From positions 13,419-77,418 of the forward strand of contig JBKBHA010000017.1 of NCBI GenBank assembly GCA_046297935.1: a DNA stretch of 64,000 nt, in the 5' to 3' direction. The translations under genes were made by a program, and so were the position numbers. Under the pieces are notes generated by a model. It made no database searches, had not been told where the DNA came from, and was given only the letters and a program-made list of their open reading frames with translations. This DNA comes from CAYMZZ01 sp046297935. Lineage in GTDB: Bacteria > Bacteroidota > Bacteroidia > Chitinophagales > Chitinophagaceae. This document shows positions 34,641 through 44,493 of this stretch, piece by piece; the first letter of the stretch is position 1, and every line of letters starts with the position of its first letter.

Positions 34641-34678
34641 CAACAAAAAAACAAGCCCAGCACTTGAGTAGTCTGGGC
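34641..34678 (-). terminator. Intrinsic terminator after the L,D-transpeptidase gene
   Basis: On the minus strand GCCCAG pairs with CTGGGC around a 12-base loop, then TTGTTTTTTTGTT. It starts about 35 bases after the stop codon at 34714. Confidence 0.75.
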
Positions 34679-34713
34679 CGTTTTGATTCATCCATCCTTG
34701 TTGTTGTGTCCAA

Positions 34714-35442
34714 TCAATCGTTAAGTATCGTCGAAGCTGCTTTGTATTGTTTATTGGGATGATAAATAAATAAGCAACTGCCATTCTTTATAGTTTGTAT
34801 AATCTTCTTGCTTTCACGCTGCGGCACCGCGGGACAACCGTAGCTGCGGCCCATATGTCCTTCGCCAATATAAGTAGCACCATGTATCACAATCGCCCGG
34901 CGATAAGCCTGATCATTAATTCCCTTTTCCAAACCCTTCATGCGCAACGAAAGTCCATGCTCGCCCGTATAAGTTTGCTGAGTCAGATAAAAACCCAGAC
35001 TACTCTGATGCGATTCGGCTCTGTTTGAAAAACGAAAAGCATATTCGCCTCCCGAGTTGCGGCCATGTGCCACATAGGTCTGAATAACCAACTCTTCATT
35101 GTCCATATCGAGTATATACATCCGCTTTTTGCGCGCCGACTGACTAAAATCACATATCGTCAAATAACGGGTCTGCTGAATAAGTTCTTCTTCCATTAAA
35201 TTCTTATAACCCTCCACAGCAATCAGGAATGCTTCCTGCGACAACCCCTTTGCAGCAAGTTGCATGTTTTCATAAAGAACCAACGCCGCCTCTACCGAAG
35301 CGTCGTACTTCTTTACTGAACTTTCAACCGAAAATGTCTTATTGTTGGAAACCGGTGCACCTGCGTTTTCTACAGGCACCCACGAAAGGCTGAGCCAGGC
35401 ATAGGCCAGGCCATATACGGTGAGTGGTACAAGGCGTTTCAC
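34714..35442 (-). CDS. Murein L,D-transpeptidase catalytic domain protein
   Basis: A 242-residue exported cell-wall enzyme. An N-terminal signal peptide or anchor (RLVPLTVYGLAYAWLSLSW) precedes a YkuD-like (YkuD_2) domain. The catalytic motif is visible as AIVIHGATYIGEGHMGRSYG followed by CPAVP, with the His and the nucleophilic Cys (YGCPAV) in the expected arrangement. Such enzymes cross-link or modify peptidoglycan; the YkuD_2 branch is less well studied. It is a single gene with its own terminator. Confidence 0.87.
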   Translation of the reverse strand: MKRLVPLTVYGLAYAWLSLSWVPVENAGAPVSNNKTFSVESSVKKYDASVEAALVLYENMQLAAKGLSQEAFLIAVEGYKNLMEEELIQQTRYLTICDFSQSARKKRMYILDMDNEELVIQTYVAHGRNSGGEYAFRFSNRAESHQSSLGFYLTQQTYTGEHGLSLRMKGLEKGINDQAYRRAIVIHGATYIGEGHMGRSYGCPAVPQRESKKIIQTIKNGSCLFIYHPNKQYKAASTILND

Positions 35443-35605
35443 GGTACGGATTTTAAAACAGTTTTCGAATAGGATGGGTCAGGTTGATAATCAAACGCTG
35501 ACGAGAGCTAAAATAGTATGCAGTTTCCCGCATTGCAAGAAATAATGTTCTGTTTTTTAATCAATTACGAATATTTACGAGAACGATCCCGAAAAATACG
35601 CTTAA

Positions 35606-35831
35606 CAAATGTGAAAATGTGCAAGTGTGCAAATGATCAATTAGAGAATAGGCTAATTGGTTTCAGTTAGCCATACTACTAAATTGATCATTTGCACATT
35701 TGCACACTTGCCTGCCGGCAGGCAGGTTTGCACACTCGCACATTCGCCGAAGGCGCCATTTTCACATTTTCACACCTGCCTGCCGGCAGGCAGGTTTGCA
35801 CACTTGCACATTCGCCTGCCGGCAGGCAGGC
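35606..35831. repeat. Inverted TGTGCAAATG units with three CTGCCGGCAGGCAGG palindromes
   Basis: GTGAAAATGTGCAAGTGTGC (35610-35629) and its inverted counterpart near 35687-35710 flank an AT-rich centre, as at 13820-13979. After it the palindrome CCTGCCGGCAGG occurs three times to 35831, and the last copy abuts the tamL stop codon. The remaining bases from 35443 hold no gene. Confidence 0.75.
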
Positions 35832-38168
35832 CTAAAACGGGTATCCTATGCCTATATTAAGCACAATATTCTCCCTGCGCCAGCTTGCATCGCTAAAACT
35901 GATTTGATCAAATACCCAACGCTCGCCATCTGGAAGGAAAGGTTTTCTTAGAGGAATGGCTACATCGAAGCGAAGCACGAGGAAGGAAATATCGAACCGC
36001 AGGCCCACACCGCCGCCTACTGCCAGTTCCTTTAAAAAATCACTGCCAAATTTTGCACCGGGTTTGCCGGGATCTTCATTGTATAACCAGATATTTCCTG
36101 CATCTACAAACAAAGCTCCATGCACAATGCTGAACAACTTCATCCGCCACTCAGTGTTCAGCTCAAGTTTCATATCGCCCGACTGATCGGGCAGGAAATC
36201 ACTTGACTGAGGTTGAGCGTAGGAGCCGGGACCAAGGGCGCGACTGCGAAAGGCGCGAACACTATTATTACCACCAGCAAAAAACTGCTTCACAAATGGA
36301 AGAGCAGTTGAGTTTCCATAAGGCAGCGAGGCGCCAATAATGATACGGTTAGCCAACACACTGTTATCACCGGTATTCAGATAATATCGGAAATCGGTTT
36401 CGAGCCTTACATATTGTGAGAATACGGCATCAAATATCTTTTGCGGACGCCCATCTTTAATATTCGCCCCGGTAAGAAGACCGGCAATGTTTCCGGACAC
36501 GTCTACATTTCCATTAAAATAAAAGCCCGACCGGAAACCTTCGCCGGTCAACTGACTGAAATTATAATTATAGTTAGAACCAAGTATAAACTGACGTTCT
36601 ACTGCCTTTGATAAAGAAGGATTGACCGCAATACTATCCAGGTACTGCTGCGAAATATAAGCAGGCTGCACGTAGTTAACAGCTACTGGGTTCAACTGAT
36701 GCTCGTTGAGCAGGCCATTTTTCCACACATATCCAAAACCGGCACGGAATGAATTCATCCGGTACAACTTCTGTTTGATTAATACATCAAAGCCCAATTG
36801 CAGATTGGTTCTTGGAATAAAACCGCCTTTGTTGCTAACCCTGAAAAGAGGGATAAGAAAACGGGGAAAGCTGAGGTTACCCTCCAGTCCATATCTATAC
36901 GTATTATATCCCTTTAGCTGACCACTTATCTGCCACTCAAAACCTCCGGTAGCGTCGATGCCCAAAAGCTCGCCACCTCGAAAAGCATTTCTTTTGCGCC
37001 AGCCAACAGTTACCGAAGACCCGGTCAGGTTGTTCGATTTGGTGCTGGCATTTACTTCTCCCCGTAAGGCCTGACGCCGGTTGGGTGTGAGATAATAGTA
37101 TACATCCAGCAAAGCCGAATCGCCGGGTACCGGCTCCAACCGGTTTTTCACAAATCGAAACAGCCCCAGGTTGATAAGCCGGCTGAGTGTAGTGTTATGG
37201 TCATTCCGGTTGTACACATCACCGGGGTCAAATTGCATGGTATGTTTAAATAAACGAGGCTTGTACAGCTTGGCCGAATCGCGCACATAGTAGCCACTAT
37301 AAAAATCCATTCCCGCTTTCGATGTGTCGGACGATGGCGAGCTCAGCCTGTAACCTGGAAATATGTACACATTCCTGATTCGGTACACCCGCCGGGCTTC
37401 ACGTGGAGCTTCCGACTTAACCTGCACGTACAAATTAACCTCCCGATCACCAATGGTACTATCCACTTTTACAATCAGGTAGTCGGGGTCAAAATAATAA
37501 AAGCCGTGTTGCTTCAGACTGTCGTCGATCCGGTTTCGTTCGTCTTTAATAAGATCCAGACTGAATGGCTCATCCCTCTTCAGCAACGAAGCTGGCACTA
37601 CATCCTGAATCGCACGCTGCAGCGCGGTGGAGCCGCTGTCGTAAACAATATCTCTTACCCGAAATCTGGGCCCGGCCAACACCGTATAACTGGCAGAACC
37701 CTTATTCTTATGAATCTGAGTATCGCCAACAACTTCCGCTCTGAAAAAACCATTGTTCTCCATTCGATTTTTCAAAACCTGCACGTTGCGCTGCAGGTTC
37801 ACATCGCTCATCAACACAGGTGGTTCTCCAAACTTATTTTTCAACCAGCTTGCCGGCGAACCTTCCTTTTTGGGATTGCCGGCCAGATTATAGGCAGTCA
37901 GACGCAGCCGCATACCCAAAAACTTCCTGTTGGGCTTCGGACGAATCAGGGACGATAATTCCTCTTTAATATTCTTCCGCTCCTTCGATTTTTCATCAAT
38001 ACTATCCAGCTTCAAACTGTGCCCGGTGTACAAAGCATCGTTGTCGGGCAAATGCTTAAGGTTGTTGCAGGCAACAAGAAATAAAAGACAAACACCCAAC
38101 GCCCACCGGCCTGGTCCGACAAAGCTGCCGCGAAAATTATTTTTATATGTACTAAAGCGTGCACGCAT
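35832..38168 (-). CDS. tamL: Translocation and assembly module lipoprotein TamL (BamA/TamA family)
   Basis: A 778-residue outer-membrane protein of the Omp85 superfamily. A signal peptide with lipobox (LLFLVAC, Cys about residue 34) marks it as the lipidated TamA homologue of Bacteroidota. POTRA-like regions lie at about 130-350 (VLAGPRFRVRDIVYDSGSTA, TPNRRQALRGEVNAST), then the 16-strand barrel with the conserved FFAGGNNSVRAFRSRALGPG loop and GAKF...VGGGVGLRFDISFLVLRF strand. The C-terminus ends in Phe. It starts one base after tamB ends, forming a tamB-tamL operon that assembles or transports envelope material. Confidence 0.92.
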   Translation of the reverse strand: MRARFSTYKNNFRGSFVGPGRWALGVCLLFLVACNNLKHLPDNDALYTGHSLKLDSIDEKSKERKNIKEELSSLIRPKPNRKFLGMRLRLTAYNLAGNPKKEGSPASWLKNKFGEPPVLMSDVNLQRNVQVLKNRMENNGFFRAEVVGDTQIHKNKGSASYTVLAGPRFRVRDIVYDSGSTALQRAIQDVVPASLLKRDEPFSLDLIKDERNRIDDSLKQHGFYYFDPDYLIVKVDSTIGDREVNLYVQVKSEAPREARRVYRIRNVYIFPGYRLSSPSSDTSKAGMDFYSGYYVRDSAKLYKPRLFKHTMQFDPGDVYNRNDHNTTLSRLINLGLFRFVKNRLEPVPGDSALLDVYYYLTPNRRQALRGEVNASTKSNNLTGSSVTVGWRKRNAFRGGELLGIDATGGFEWQISGQLKGYNTYRYGLEGNLSFPRFLIPLFRVSNKGGFIPRTNLQLGFDVLIKQKLYRMNSFRAGFGYVWKNGLLNEHQLNPVAVNYVQPAYISQQYLDSIAVNPSLSKAVERQFILGSNYNYNFSQLTGEGFRSGFYFNGNVDVSGNIAGLLTGANIKDGRPQKIFDAVFSQYVRLETDFRYYLNTGDNSVLANRIIIGASLPYGNSTALPFVKQFFAGGNNSVRAFRSRALGPGSYAQPQSSDFLPDQSGDMKLELNTEWRMKLFSIVHGALFVDAGNIWLYNEDPGKPGAKFGSDFLKELAVGGGVGLRFDISFLVLRFDVAIPLRKPFLPDGERWVFDQISFSDASWRRENIVLNIGIGYPF

Positions 38169-38169
38169 T

Positions 38170-41100
38170 CTAATTCCAATTTTGAAATTCAGGGGTTACC
38201 ATCTCCCCTCCCTTCATGGAGGGGTCGGGGGAGGGCGCGGGGTCAGGGTCAGACTTCGTTTCCTTCTCCCCTCCCTTCAGGGAGGGGTCGGGGGAGGGTG
38301 TGGGGCCAGGGTCAGATTCCTTTTCCTTCTCCCCTCCCTTCATGGAGGGGTCGGGGGAGCGCTTCCGCTTCCTGAATATCTGCGCAAACTTGTTATAGTC
38401 CAGCGTAATGATAAAACTCACGCCGGTTTCCACCACATACCCGTCAATCACTCCCTGATAATCATTTTTTCGATATGCCCGGAGTTTGTACCTGCCATCG
38501 CGACTTAAAGTGTAGTCGATAGCCACATTGCCGGCAATGTTGTTGGCCTGTTGGTTCGATGCCTGCGTTCCTTCAAGAGCAAAATTGCTACCCACACTTA
38601 CTGTTAACCGGTCATTGAGCAGGCTCTTCGATAAGCCAACGGTCAAATCAGTTCGTTCCTGTTTTTCCCCGGTACTATAGTCATCTTTCGATTCAACTCC
38701 CAGATTGATATCCACGCCTTCTATCAACCCTTCCGCCAATCGGTTCAATTGCTCGGTCAACAACTTGCTTACACTTTGTTTCAGCATATTGGTGGCCGAT
38801 CCGCCGGAAGCCAGGCTGCTGAAAGGATTTTCAGCAACAAACCTGTTCAACAGCAGCAGAGAAAACACCTGCTTGTTCATGTCTCCAGCCGACTGGCGAA
38901 GCTGCTCCAGTTTGGTGCGTACATTCGCAAGTACATCGTTCGCCACTCCATAATTTTTATTGTCGGGCAAAACAATGTTGAAACTTATTTGCGGCCGCAG
39001 GAGCTCGCCTTTCATTGTCAGGTTTACCTCAAAAGGAAGTTCCTGCAGGTACATATTTCTTTCCTGGGTGCTGATATTCTCATCAAGCTGACCTTTCACC
39101 AGGTCCAGCGGCGCGGTATTGGCAATATATTTTGCAGTGATATCAACATTGGCTTTGGTTGGTTCTCCTTCCCATACAATGCGACTGCCTTTTTGAATGT
39201 TGAATTTTTTGCGCAGCATATTAAAGGAAAGCTCATAAGCACCCTGATCCAGTTCATAGGTGCCCACCATGGTCACTTTGCCACTGGGATCAATTCCGGT
39301 ATTCAACTGGGCCTCCCCTTTCACATTCAGGAAATCGCCATTGCCCTCATCTATAATTAATGTGAAGTCAGCTCCTTTGTCGATGGTAACGTTAAGCGAA
39401 ACATCCATGCCGGTTAGCTCCGACATATTCAGTGAATCATAAGCTGCCAAAAACAGGGAGTCATTTAAAGGGGCATCCATATCCACAAACTCAATTACGC
39501 CGGCACGGTCTACTACACCCGGTTCGGGCTGAGGAAGTAATACGGTCATTTTAGTTTTATCGTTCACCGTAATCCGACCGTCTATAACAGGTTTCACACT
39601 GGTCCCCTCCAACCGCAGGTTGGTATTAAAATACAGCTGACCCCAAAACAGCTTATTGTCTTTTTTGGTGCTGTTCAATGCACGAAAATTTCGGGCTCTT
39701 ATATCCAGATCAAATGCATATTCCATGTAATCATCCGTCTGCAGATTGCCATCAAGCGTAAGTGTGTTGCCAGTCGAATCCTTGACCTGGAAATTATTGA
39801 AACGTACGCTTTCGCCGGTAAACGCAATGGTCTGCTTATTCAGTGAAAAATAGCTATTGAGCATCGATATGTTTAACCCTGCATCATAAAAACCAAGCTC
39901 ACCTTTTACATTGGGGGCAGTTACGGGCCCGGTTATGCGAAATGGTCCACTTACATAGCCGCGGGTATTCCGAATGCTGCCTCCGGCAAATGCTTCGGCG
40001 GTTTTCATAGGTAAGCGTTCAATATCCATTTGCAGATCAAGTGCAGCCTGTTCAGCATTATAAGTTCCGTTAATAGCCACATCATTGCCACGGCCACTCA
40101 ACTTCACATCGGCCCTGATCAGGTTGCTGTTACTGGCATTGGTAAACTGTGCAGTCAGGTGGCCCACTGTATCCTTACCAAAACTGAGGTCACTCCATTT
40201 CAGTTCGCCGGCAAACACCGGGCTACTGGTTAGATTGCGTACATCAATCTCAGCATCAAGGGTACCGTTGATCTTGCTGCTGTCATTGAGCACCAACGAG
40301 GTCAAACTTGATACATGAAAATTTTTCAGACTCACATGCATTGGCGATGCAGCATTGGCCTCTTTGCTGTGGAGCCTCAACAGCTCATTACCCTTTCGCA
40401 GTTCAAAGTCGCGTGCCCAAATGCCATCGGGGCCAATCCTGATCTGATTGCTGTCCGACATTTGCCATTCCTCGTAATTCAACAGCAGGTTCTGAGGCTC
40501 CATTCGAAATAACAACACCTCGTTTGCACCCTGACTAATATTCGCCCCCAATCGATACCGATTGCGCCCCTGTGGATCCTTGATGGTTGCATCCCAATCA
40601 ATCTGATCGTTGGCCAGCTTTGCATTCACAATACTGCTGTCCATCACCAGCGCACCAGATTGAAGGCTGGCCAAACGCAATTGCGCATTCAAAGCCGAAT
40701 CGCTGGGATTTGCATCAAAAGAAAGTCCTTTAACCAGAGTTCCGTTGTAACTTATCTCGTCGGCCACCAGCTTTGCCTCCAGCGGCTGGTCGTTTGAGAA
40801 ATGTGATGTCAGATTAAAGCCCTTAGCAGATTCAAGTCCTGGTAGCAGCGCGCGCAATAATGGCCTGTCGGTGAGGGTTGCGTTCAAAGTAAAATCGTAC
40901 TCGCCGGGATCATTCGCTCGAAGTCCGAGAGAATAGTAGGGTTCAATTTCCCTGGCAATAACATCGACCAGCTTGCTGAGTTGGTAGTTTCCCTGCAGTT
41001 CGGCGCTGGCAATTTCACTATGTAAGCGCAGGTATCGGCCACTATCGGCCATTCCCGCACTCAGTGCCACTGTGTCTAACTGCAATCGGTCCTGCTCCTT

Positions 41101-43260
41101 CACCAGCAGTAACTGTTGAAGATTCAATTCCCCATCCAGCGCATCGGGATCCAGATTACTGAAGTTGGCCTCCATACCAGTTCTGATTATCCATGGATCT
41201 GCGCTTAAGCCGAGTTCCTGCAATTTGGCACTGTCGATAAAGGCAGTCATCTTTAATGCAGGATAGTCTTGTTGCAAATTCACATTTCCGTTTATCCTGA
41301 AATGCAAATTGGGATCTTTTAACCCAGTGGAAAAGTCTAGAACCTGCTCCTGAAATTCGGCCTCCACGGGCCAGTTTCGATAGGTATAGCCACTGAAGTC
41401 TAGCGATTCAATCTCGGCCTTCAAATTAGCACGCAGTTGCTCGGGTTTAGTGCCCATCCCGTTTAAATCAAAACGACCAGTAAGACTGCCGAAGCTGGCG
41501 GTATCTTTAAGTAAATAAGCCAGATTTAATTGATTGATGTCCGTTACAACATCGTAACTCATTCGCTCTGGCGTCTGCAGATCGGTCAGCACTCCTTTCA
41601 TATCTATTTCACCCTGATCCAGCCGAATGCCTATATCAACATTCATTTTCTTCGGACTTCCTTTTACCGTACCACTCAATCGCGTCATCATGGGCAGCTC
41701 GATGGCAGATGGCAATTGTTCACGCGGAATCAAAGTTTGTAAAGCAGCCTTGCTGGCACTGATATTTTCAATATTCAGATCCGCTATCATCTCCTGCCAA
41801 TTCGTTAGGTTTTGTAAACGACCGCTCATGTTGACGGAGAGCTTTTCAGGACCATTCAACTCAGCTTGTTCAAGGAAAATATTATTCACCGTGCCGCTCG
41901 CCTGCAAATTGAGGCTCCAGCTGGCGGATGGGTTGCTAAACAAGGGGGCCGATGAAAGATCAGGGGCAAAATAGAGGATGTCTTGTACAGCAACACGGGT
42001 ATCTTCCAGTTCCACGCGGGCAAAAGCGGCAGCCGGATCCTGCGACAAGGCTTCTATAGAAGGATAGCTGATCTCCAACTCTCGCTGAATATGGGTACCG
42101 GGCGTTCTCAAATCGAGGTTGCGGAGCCGGGCCGAACTGGCACCATATTCCAGGTTGGCGCGCAGCGATTCCAGTTCAAATCCGGATTGTTCTTTCAGCG
42201 CCAGCTTGTTTACAGCAGCAGCAATACTATCGCCCTGCATGAAAAAATTTTCTACCAACAAATCACTTACATCAGCATTCAGGTGTGCATAGTCAATGCC
42301 CTTCTTCTGGCGGGGAGCATTCAGGTCGTCGTACTGTAGTCGGGTATCGTTTAGCGAAATGGATTGCAGTCCGTAGGCTCCCGAGTTAAGGTCAAGTTTC
42401 AAATCACGCAACTGTAGCGAACGGCTGTTCATTGCGCTGTACAGGGCCGTCACCGAATCCCTGTATTGCAGGTTAGCATCTTCCAGCAGCAGGTCATCGA
42501 GCAATACCAGCATTGGATTGTCGCCAGATTCCCTGGCAGTATCCAGCGAATCGGTGGGCTCCAGTGCCGGGGTATTAACCGGTTGCCGGCGTATAAAACT
42601 GGCGTTGAGTCCGCGAAACACGGTCTGGCTGGCTGCATAACGAGTAGATACCAGATCAAGCCGCTCCAGGTTACTGCTCAATTGTTGCCAGTACACATCC
42701 AGATCGTTACCCGACTGATAGTCGGCATATCTTATATGAATATCCGACAGCGAAATTCTTCCGAGCCTCAAAGCTGTGCCGCCTGAGGAACTGGTATCAC
42801 TACTGGGGTCGGGAGCCGACGCAAAAGCATCGATGATGTATTGATAGTTAAATACCGAATCGGGCGGGCGGCGATGGACCCTGATCCTTACTCCATCCAT
42901 TTCCACCGACGAAATATTGGGGTCTGCACCTCTGATCAGCCCCCAGAGATTCACACTGGCTCTCAGTTTATGCACCGACAGCAGGCTATCACCCTGCTGA
43001 TCCTCCATGTACAAATCGTCCAGCGCCAGATCGCCATTGAGGCGAATGAATACACGGCCCAAATCAACTCTTGTCCCCAACTTATCTTCCAGATAATTAG
43101 TCAGCTTGCCCTTGATGAAATTTTGAACCGGCGGAGTCAGAATCAGCAGAAACAAAATCACCATGAGTAATAAAATCCCCAGCAGGACGCGTTTAACGAT
43201 CCTGAAAATACGCGCTCCCAAAGAGCGCTTTGCCGGCTTTTGTGGCTGACTGTCTTCCAT
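38170..43260 (-). CDS. tamB: Translocation and assembly module protein TamB
   Basis: A 1,696-residue AsmA-like, beta-groove protein. One N-terminal membrane helix (VLLGILLLMVILFLLILTPP, about residue 25-44) is followed by PVQNFIKGKLTNYLEDKLGT and a long repetitive beta-helix. The DUF490/TamB C-terminal domain (about 1190-1600; VNDKTKMTVLLPQPEPGVVD, GNGDFLNVKGEAQLNTGIDP) comes next. TamB spans the periplasm and is thought to move phospholipid to, or help assemble, the outer membrane with TamA/TamL. The last 55 residues are an in-frame three-fold repeat (see 38203-38359) that is not part of the family. A CAAAAATA box (-7 on the minus strand, 43298-43305) is a weak promoter candidate. Confidence 0.95.
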   Translation of the reverse strand: MEDSQPQKPAKRSLGARIFRIVKRVLLGILLLMVILFLLILTPPVQNFIKGKLTNYLEDKLGTRVDLGRVFIRLNGDLALDDLYMEDQQGDSLLSVHKLRASVNLWGLIRGADPNISSVEMDGVRIRVHRRPPDSVFNYQYIIDAFASAPDPSSDTSSSGGTALRLGRISLSDIHIRYADYQSGNDLDVYWQQLSSNLERLDLVSTRYAASQTVFRGLNASFIRRQPVNTPALEPTDSLDTARESGDNPMLVLLDDLLLEDANLQYRDSVTALYSAMNSRSLQLRDLKLDLNSGAYGLQSISLNDTRLQYDDLNAPRQKKGIDYAHLNADVSDLLVENFFMQGDSIAAAVNKLALKEQSGFELESLRANLEYGASSARLRNLDLRTPGTHIQRELEISYPSIEALSQDPAAAFARVELEDTRVAVQDILYFAPDLSSAPLFSNPSASWSLNLQASGTVNNIFLEQAELNGPEKLSVNMSGRLQNLTNWQEMIADLNIENISASKAALQTLIPREQLPSAIELPMMTRLSGTVKGSPKKMNVDIGIRLDQGEIDMKGVLTDLQTPERMSYDVVTDINQLNLAYLLKDTASFGSLTGRFDLNGMGTKPEQLRANLKAEIESLDFSGYTYRNWPVEAEFQEQVLDFSTGLKDPNLHFRINGNVNLQQDYPALKMTAFIDSAKLQELGLSADPWIIRTGMEANFSNLDPDALDGELNLQQLLLVKEQDRLQLDTVALSAGMADSGRYLRLHSEIASAELQGNYQLSKLVDVIAREIEPYYSLGLRANDPGEYDFTLNATLTDRPLLRALLPGLESAKGFNLTSHFSNDQPLEAKLVADEISYNGTLVKGLSFDANPSDSALNAQLRLASLQSGALVMDSSIVNAKLANDQIDWDATIKDPQGRNRYRLGANISQGANEVLLFRMEPQNLLLNYEEWQMSDSNQIRIGPDGIWARDFELRKGNELLRLHSKEANAASPMHVSLKNFHVSSLTSLVLNDSSKINGTLDAEIDVRNLTSSPVFAGELKWSDLSFGKDTVGHLTAQFTNASNSNLIRADVKLSGRGNDVAINGTYNAEQAALDLQMDIERLPMKTAEAFAGGSIRNTRGYVSGPFRITGPVTAPNVKGELGFYDAGLNISMLNSYFSLNKQTIAFTGESVRFNNFQVKDSTGNTLTLDGNLQTDDYMEYAFDLDIRARNFRALNSTKKDNKLFWGQLYFNTNLRLEGTSVKPVIDGRITVNDKTKMTVLLPQPEPGVVDRAGVIEFVDMDAPLNDSLFLAAYDSLNMSELTGMDVSLNVTIDKGADFTLIIDEGNGDFLNVKGEAQLNTGIDPSGKVTMVGTYELDQGAYELSFNMLRKKFNIQKGSRIVWEGEPTKANVDITAKYIANTAPLDLVKGQLDENISTQERNMYLQELPFEVNLTMKGELLRPQISFNIVLPDNKNYGVANDVLANVRTKLEQLRQSAGDMNKQVFSLLLLNRFVAENPFSSLASGGSATNMLKQSVSKLLTEQLNRLAEGLIEGVDINLGVESKDDYSTGEKQERTDLTVGLSKSLLNDRLTVSVGSNFALEGTQASNQQANNIAGNVAIDYTLSRDGRYKLRAYRKNDYQGVIDGYVVETGVSFIITLDYNKFAQIFRKRKRSPDPSMKGGEKEKESDPGPTPSPDPSLKGGEKETKSDPDPAPSPDPSMKGGEMVTPEFQNWN
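38203..38359. repeat. Three in-frame 63-bp repeats inside the 3' end of tamB
   Basis: The palindromic unit (CTCCCCTCCCTTCATGGAGG then GGTCGGGGGAG) starts at 38203, 38266 and 38329, exactly 63 bases apart. Read as tamB codons, each unit gives a 21-residue peptide PDPSMKGGEKEKESD... with small changes. The unit has a CCCTCC/GGAGGG hairpin, the type normally seen in gaps between Bacteroidota genes. Confidence 0.9.
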
Positions 43261-43440
43261 TCCTTACCGATTCACGGCTACTTTTCCTGATTGATGGCAA
43301 AAATAGACCCCCGGCATTGAATGCTGCCTTTTGAGGTCCAGCATTCCATATAAAATATCGTGCTACAAACGCTGATTGGTTCGTTTTGAAATAGTTTCAT
43401 ATTGACCCTATTCAGTAAATTGCCTAATAAATTGATTGCT

Positions 43441-44493
43441 ATGCCCAAAAGCCGAATTGCCGGGATTGGTATGTATGTGCCCGAAAACGTGGTGACCAAT
43501 CAGGATCTCACCAAATACATGGACACTTCCGACGAGTGGATTCAGGAGCGCACCGGCATAAAAGAACGCCGCTATGCCCATCGCACTCAGGAAACCACGA
43601 CTACCATGGGTGTGAAGGCGGCCGAAATCGCCATCGAGCGGGCCGGCATCACGGCGCAAGACATCGACTTCATCATATTCGCCACCCTTTCACCCGATTA
43701 CTATTTTCCCGGTTGCGGAGTGCTTTTGCAAAGAGCCATGAAGATGAAAGAAGTGGGCGCGCTGGATGTACGCAATCAGTGCAGCGGTTTTGTATATGCC
43801 CTGAGTGTGGGCGATCAGTTCATCCGGTCGGGTATGTACAAAAACATTCTGGTGGTGGGCAGTGAGAAGCACAGCTTTGGACTCGACTTCAGCACAAGAG
43901 GACGCAATGTATCGGTTATTTTTGGCGATGGTGCCGGCGCGGTAGTGCTGCAGCCAACTGAAAAAGACAACCAGGGCATCCTGAGCACCCATTTGCACAG
44001 TGATGGCGAAAGCGCCGAACTGCTGGCTATGTATAACCCCGGCACTCACGCCAATTACTGGAGTCCCGATGCACCACTCGCCAATTTTGACGAAGCTGAA
44101 ATTGGACAGATGTTTTTTAGCCACGATATGATCGACAAGGCGCAGGTATTCCCATTCATGGACGGGCCATCGGTTTTCAAAAAAGCCGTGGTAAAGTTTC
44201 CCGAAGTAATTATGGAAGCGCTGGCGGCTAACGGTCTCAAACCTTCCGACATCAACCTGCTCGTTCCCCATCAGGCCAACCTACGGATAGCTCAGTTTGT
44301 GCAACAAACCTTAAAGCTCCGCGACGATCAGGTCTATAATAATATTCAAAAGTACGGCAATACCACCGCCGCCTCCGTACCCATTGCGCTCTGCGAGGCC
44401 TACGAAATGGGAAAACTAAAAGACGGCGATCTGGTTTGCCTGGCGGCCTTTGGAAGCGGATTTACCTGGGCGAGTGCGTTGCTGCGGTGGTGA
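43441..44493 (+). CDS. 3-oxoacyl-ACP synthase III family protein (FabH-like)
   Basis: A 350-residue thiolase-fold condensing enzyme. The start at ATG 43441 (MPKSRIAGIGMYVPENVVTN) is preferred over TTG 43402. The catalytic triad is visible: Cys in VRNQCSGFVYALSVG, His in LLVPHQANLRIAQ and Asn in QKYGNTTAASVPIAL. DEWIQERTGIKERRYA is characteristic. FabH starts fatty-acid synthesis from acetyl-CoA and malonyl-ACP, but this subgroup differs from housekeeping FabH in length and may act on other acyl groups. Its stop codon is the first triplet of a repeat. Confidence 0.9.
   Translation: MPKSRIAGIGMYVPENVVTNQDLTKYMDTSDEWIQERTGIKERRYAHRTQETTTTMGVKAAEIAIERAGITAQDIDFIIFATLSPDYYFPGCGVLLQRAMKMKEVGALDVRNQCSGFVYALSVGDQFIRSGMYKNILVVGSEKHSFGLDFSTRGRNVSVIFGDGAGAVVLQPTEKDNQGILSTHLHSDGESAELLAMYNPGTHANYWSPDAPLANFDEAEIGQMFFSHDMIDKAQVFPFMDGPSVFKKAVVKFPEVIMEALAANGLKPSDINLLVPHQANLRIAQFVQQTLKLRDDQVYNNIQKYGNTTAASVPIALCEAYEMGKLKDGDLVCLAAFGSGFTWASALLRW

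Noticed and set aside
43298..43305. tamB promoter
   Set aside because: CAAAAATA fits the inverted -7 box, but no -33 match was found; kept only as a remark under tamB.
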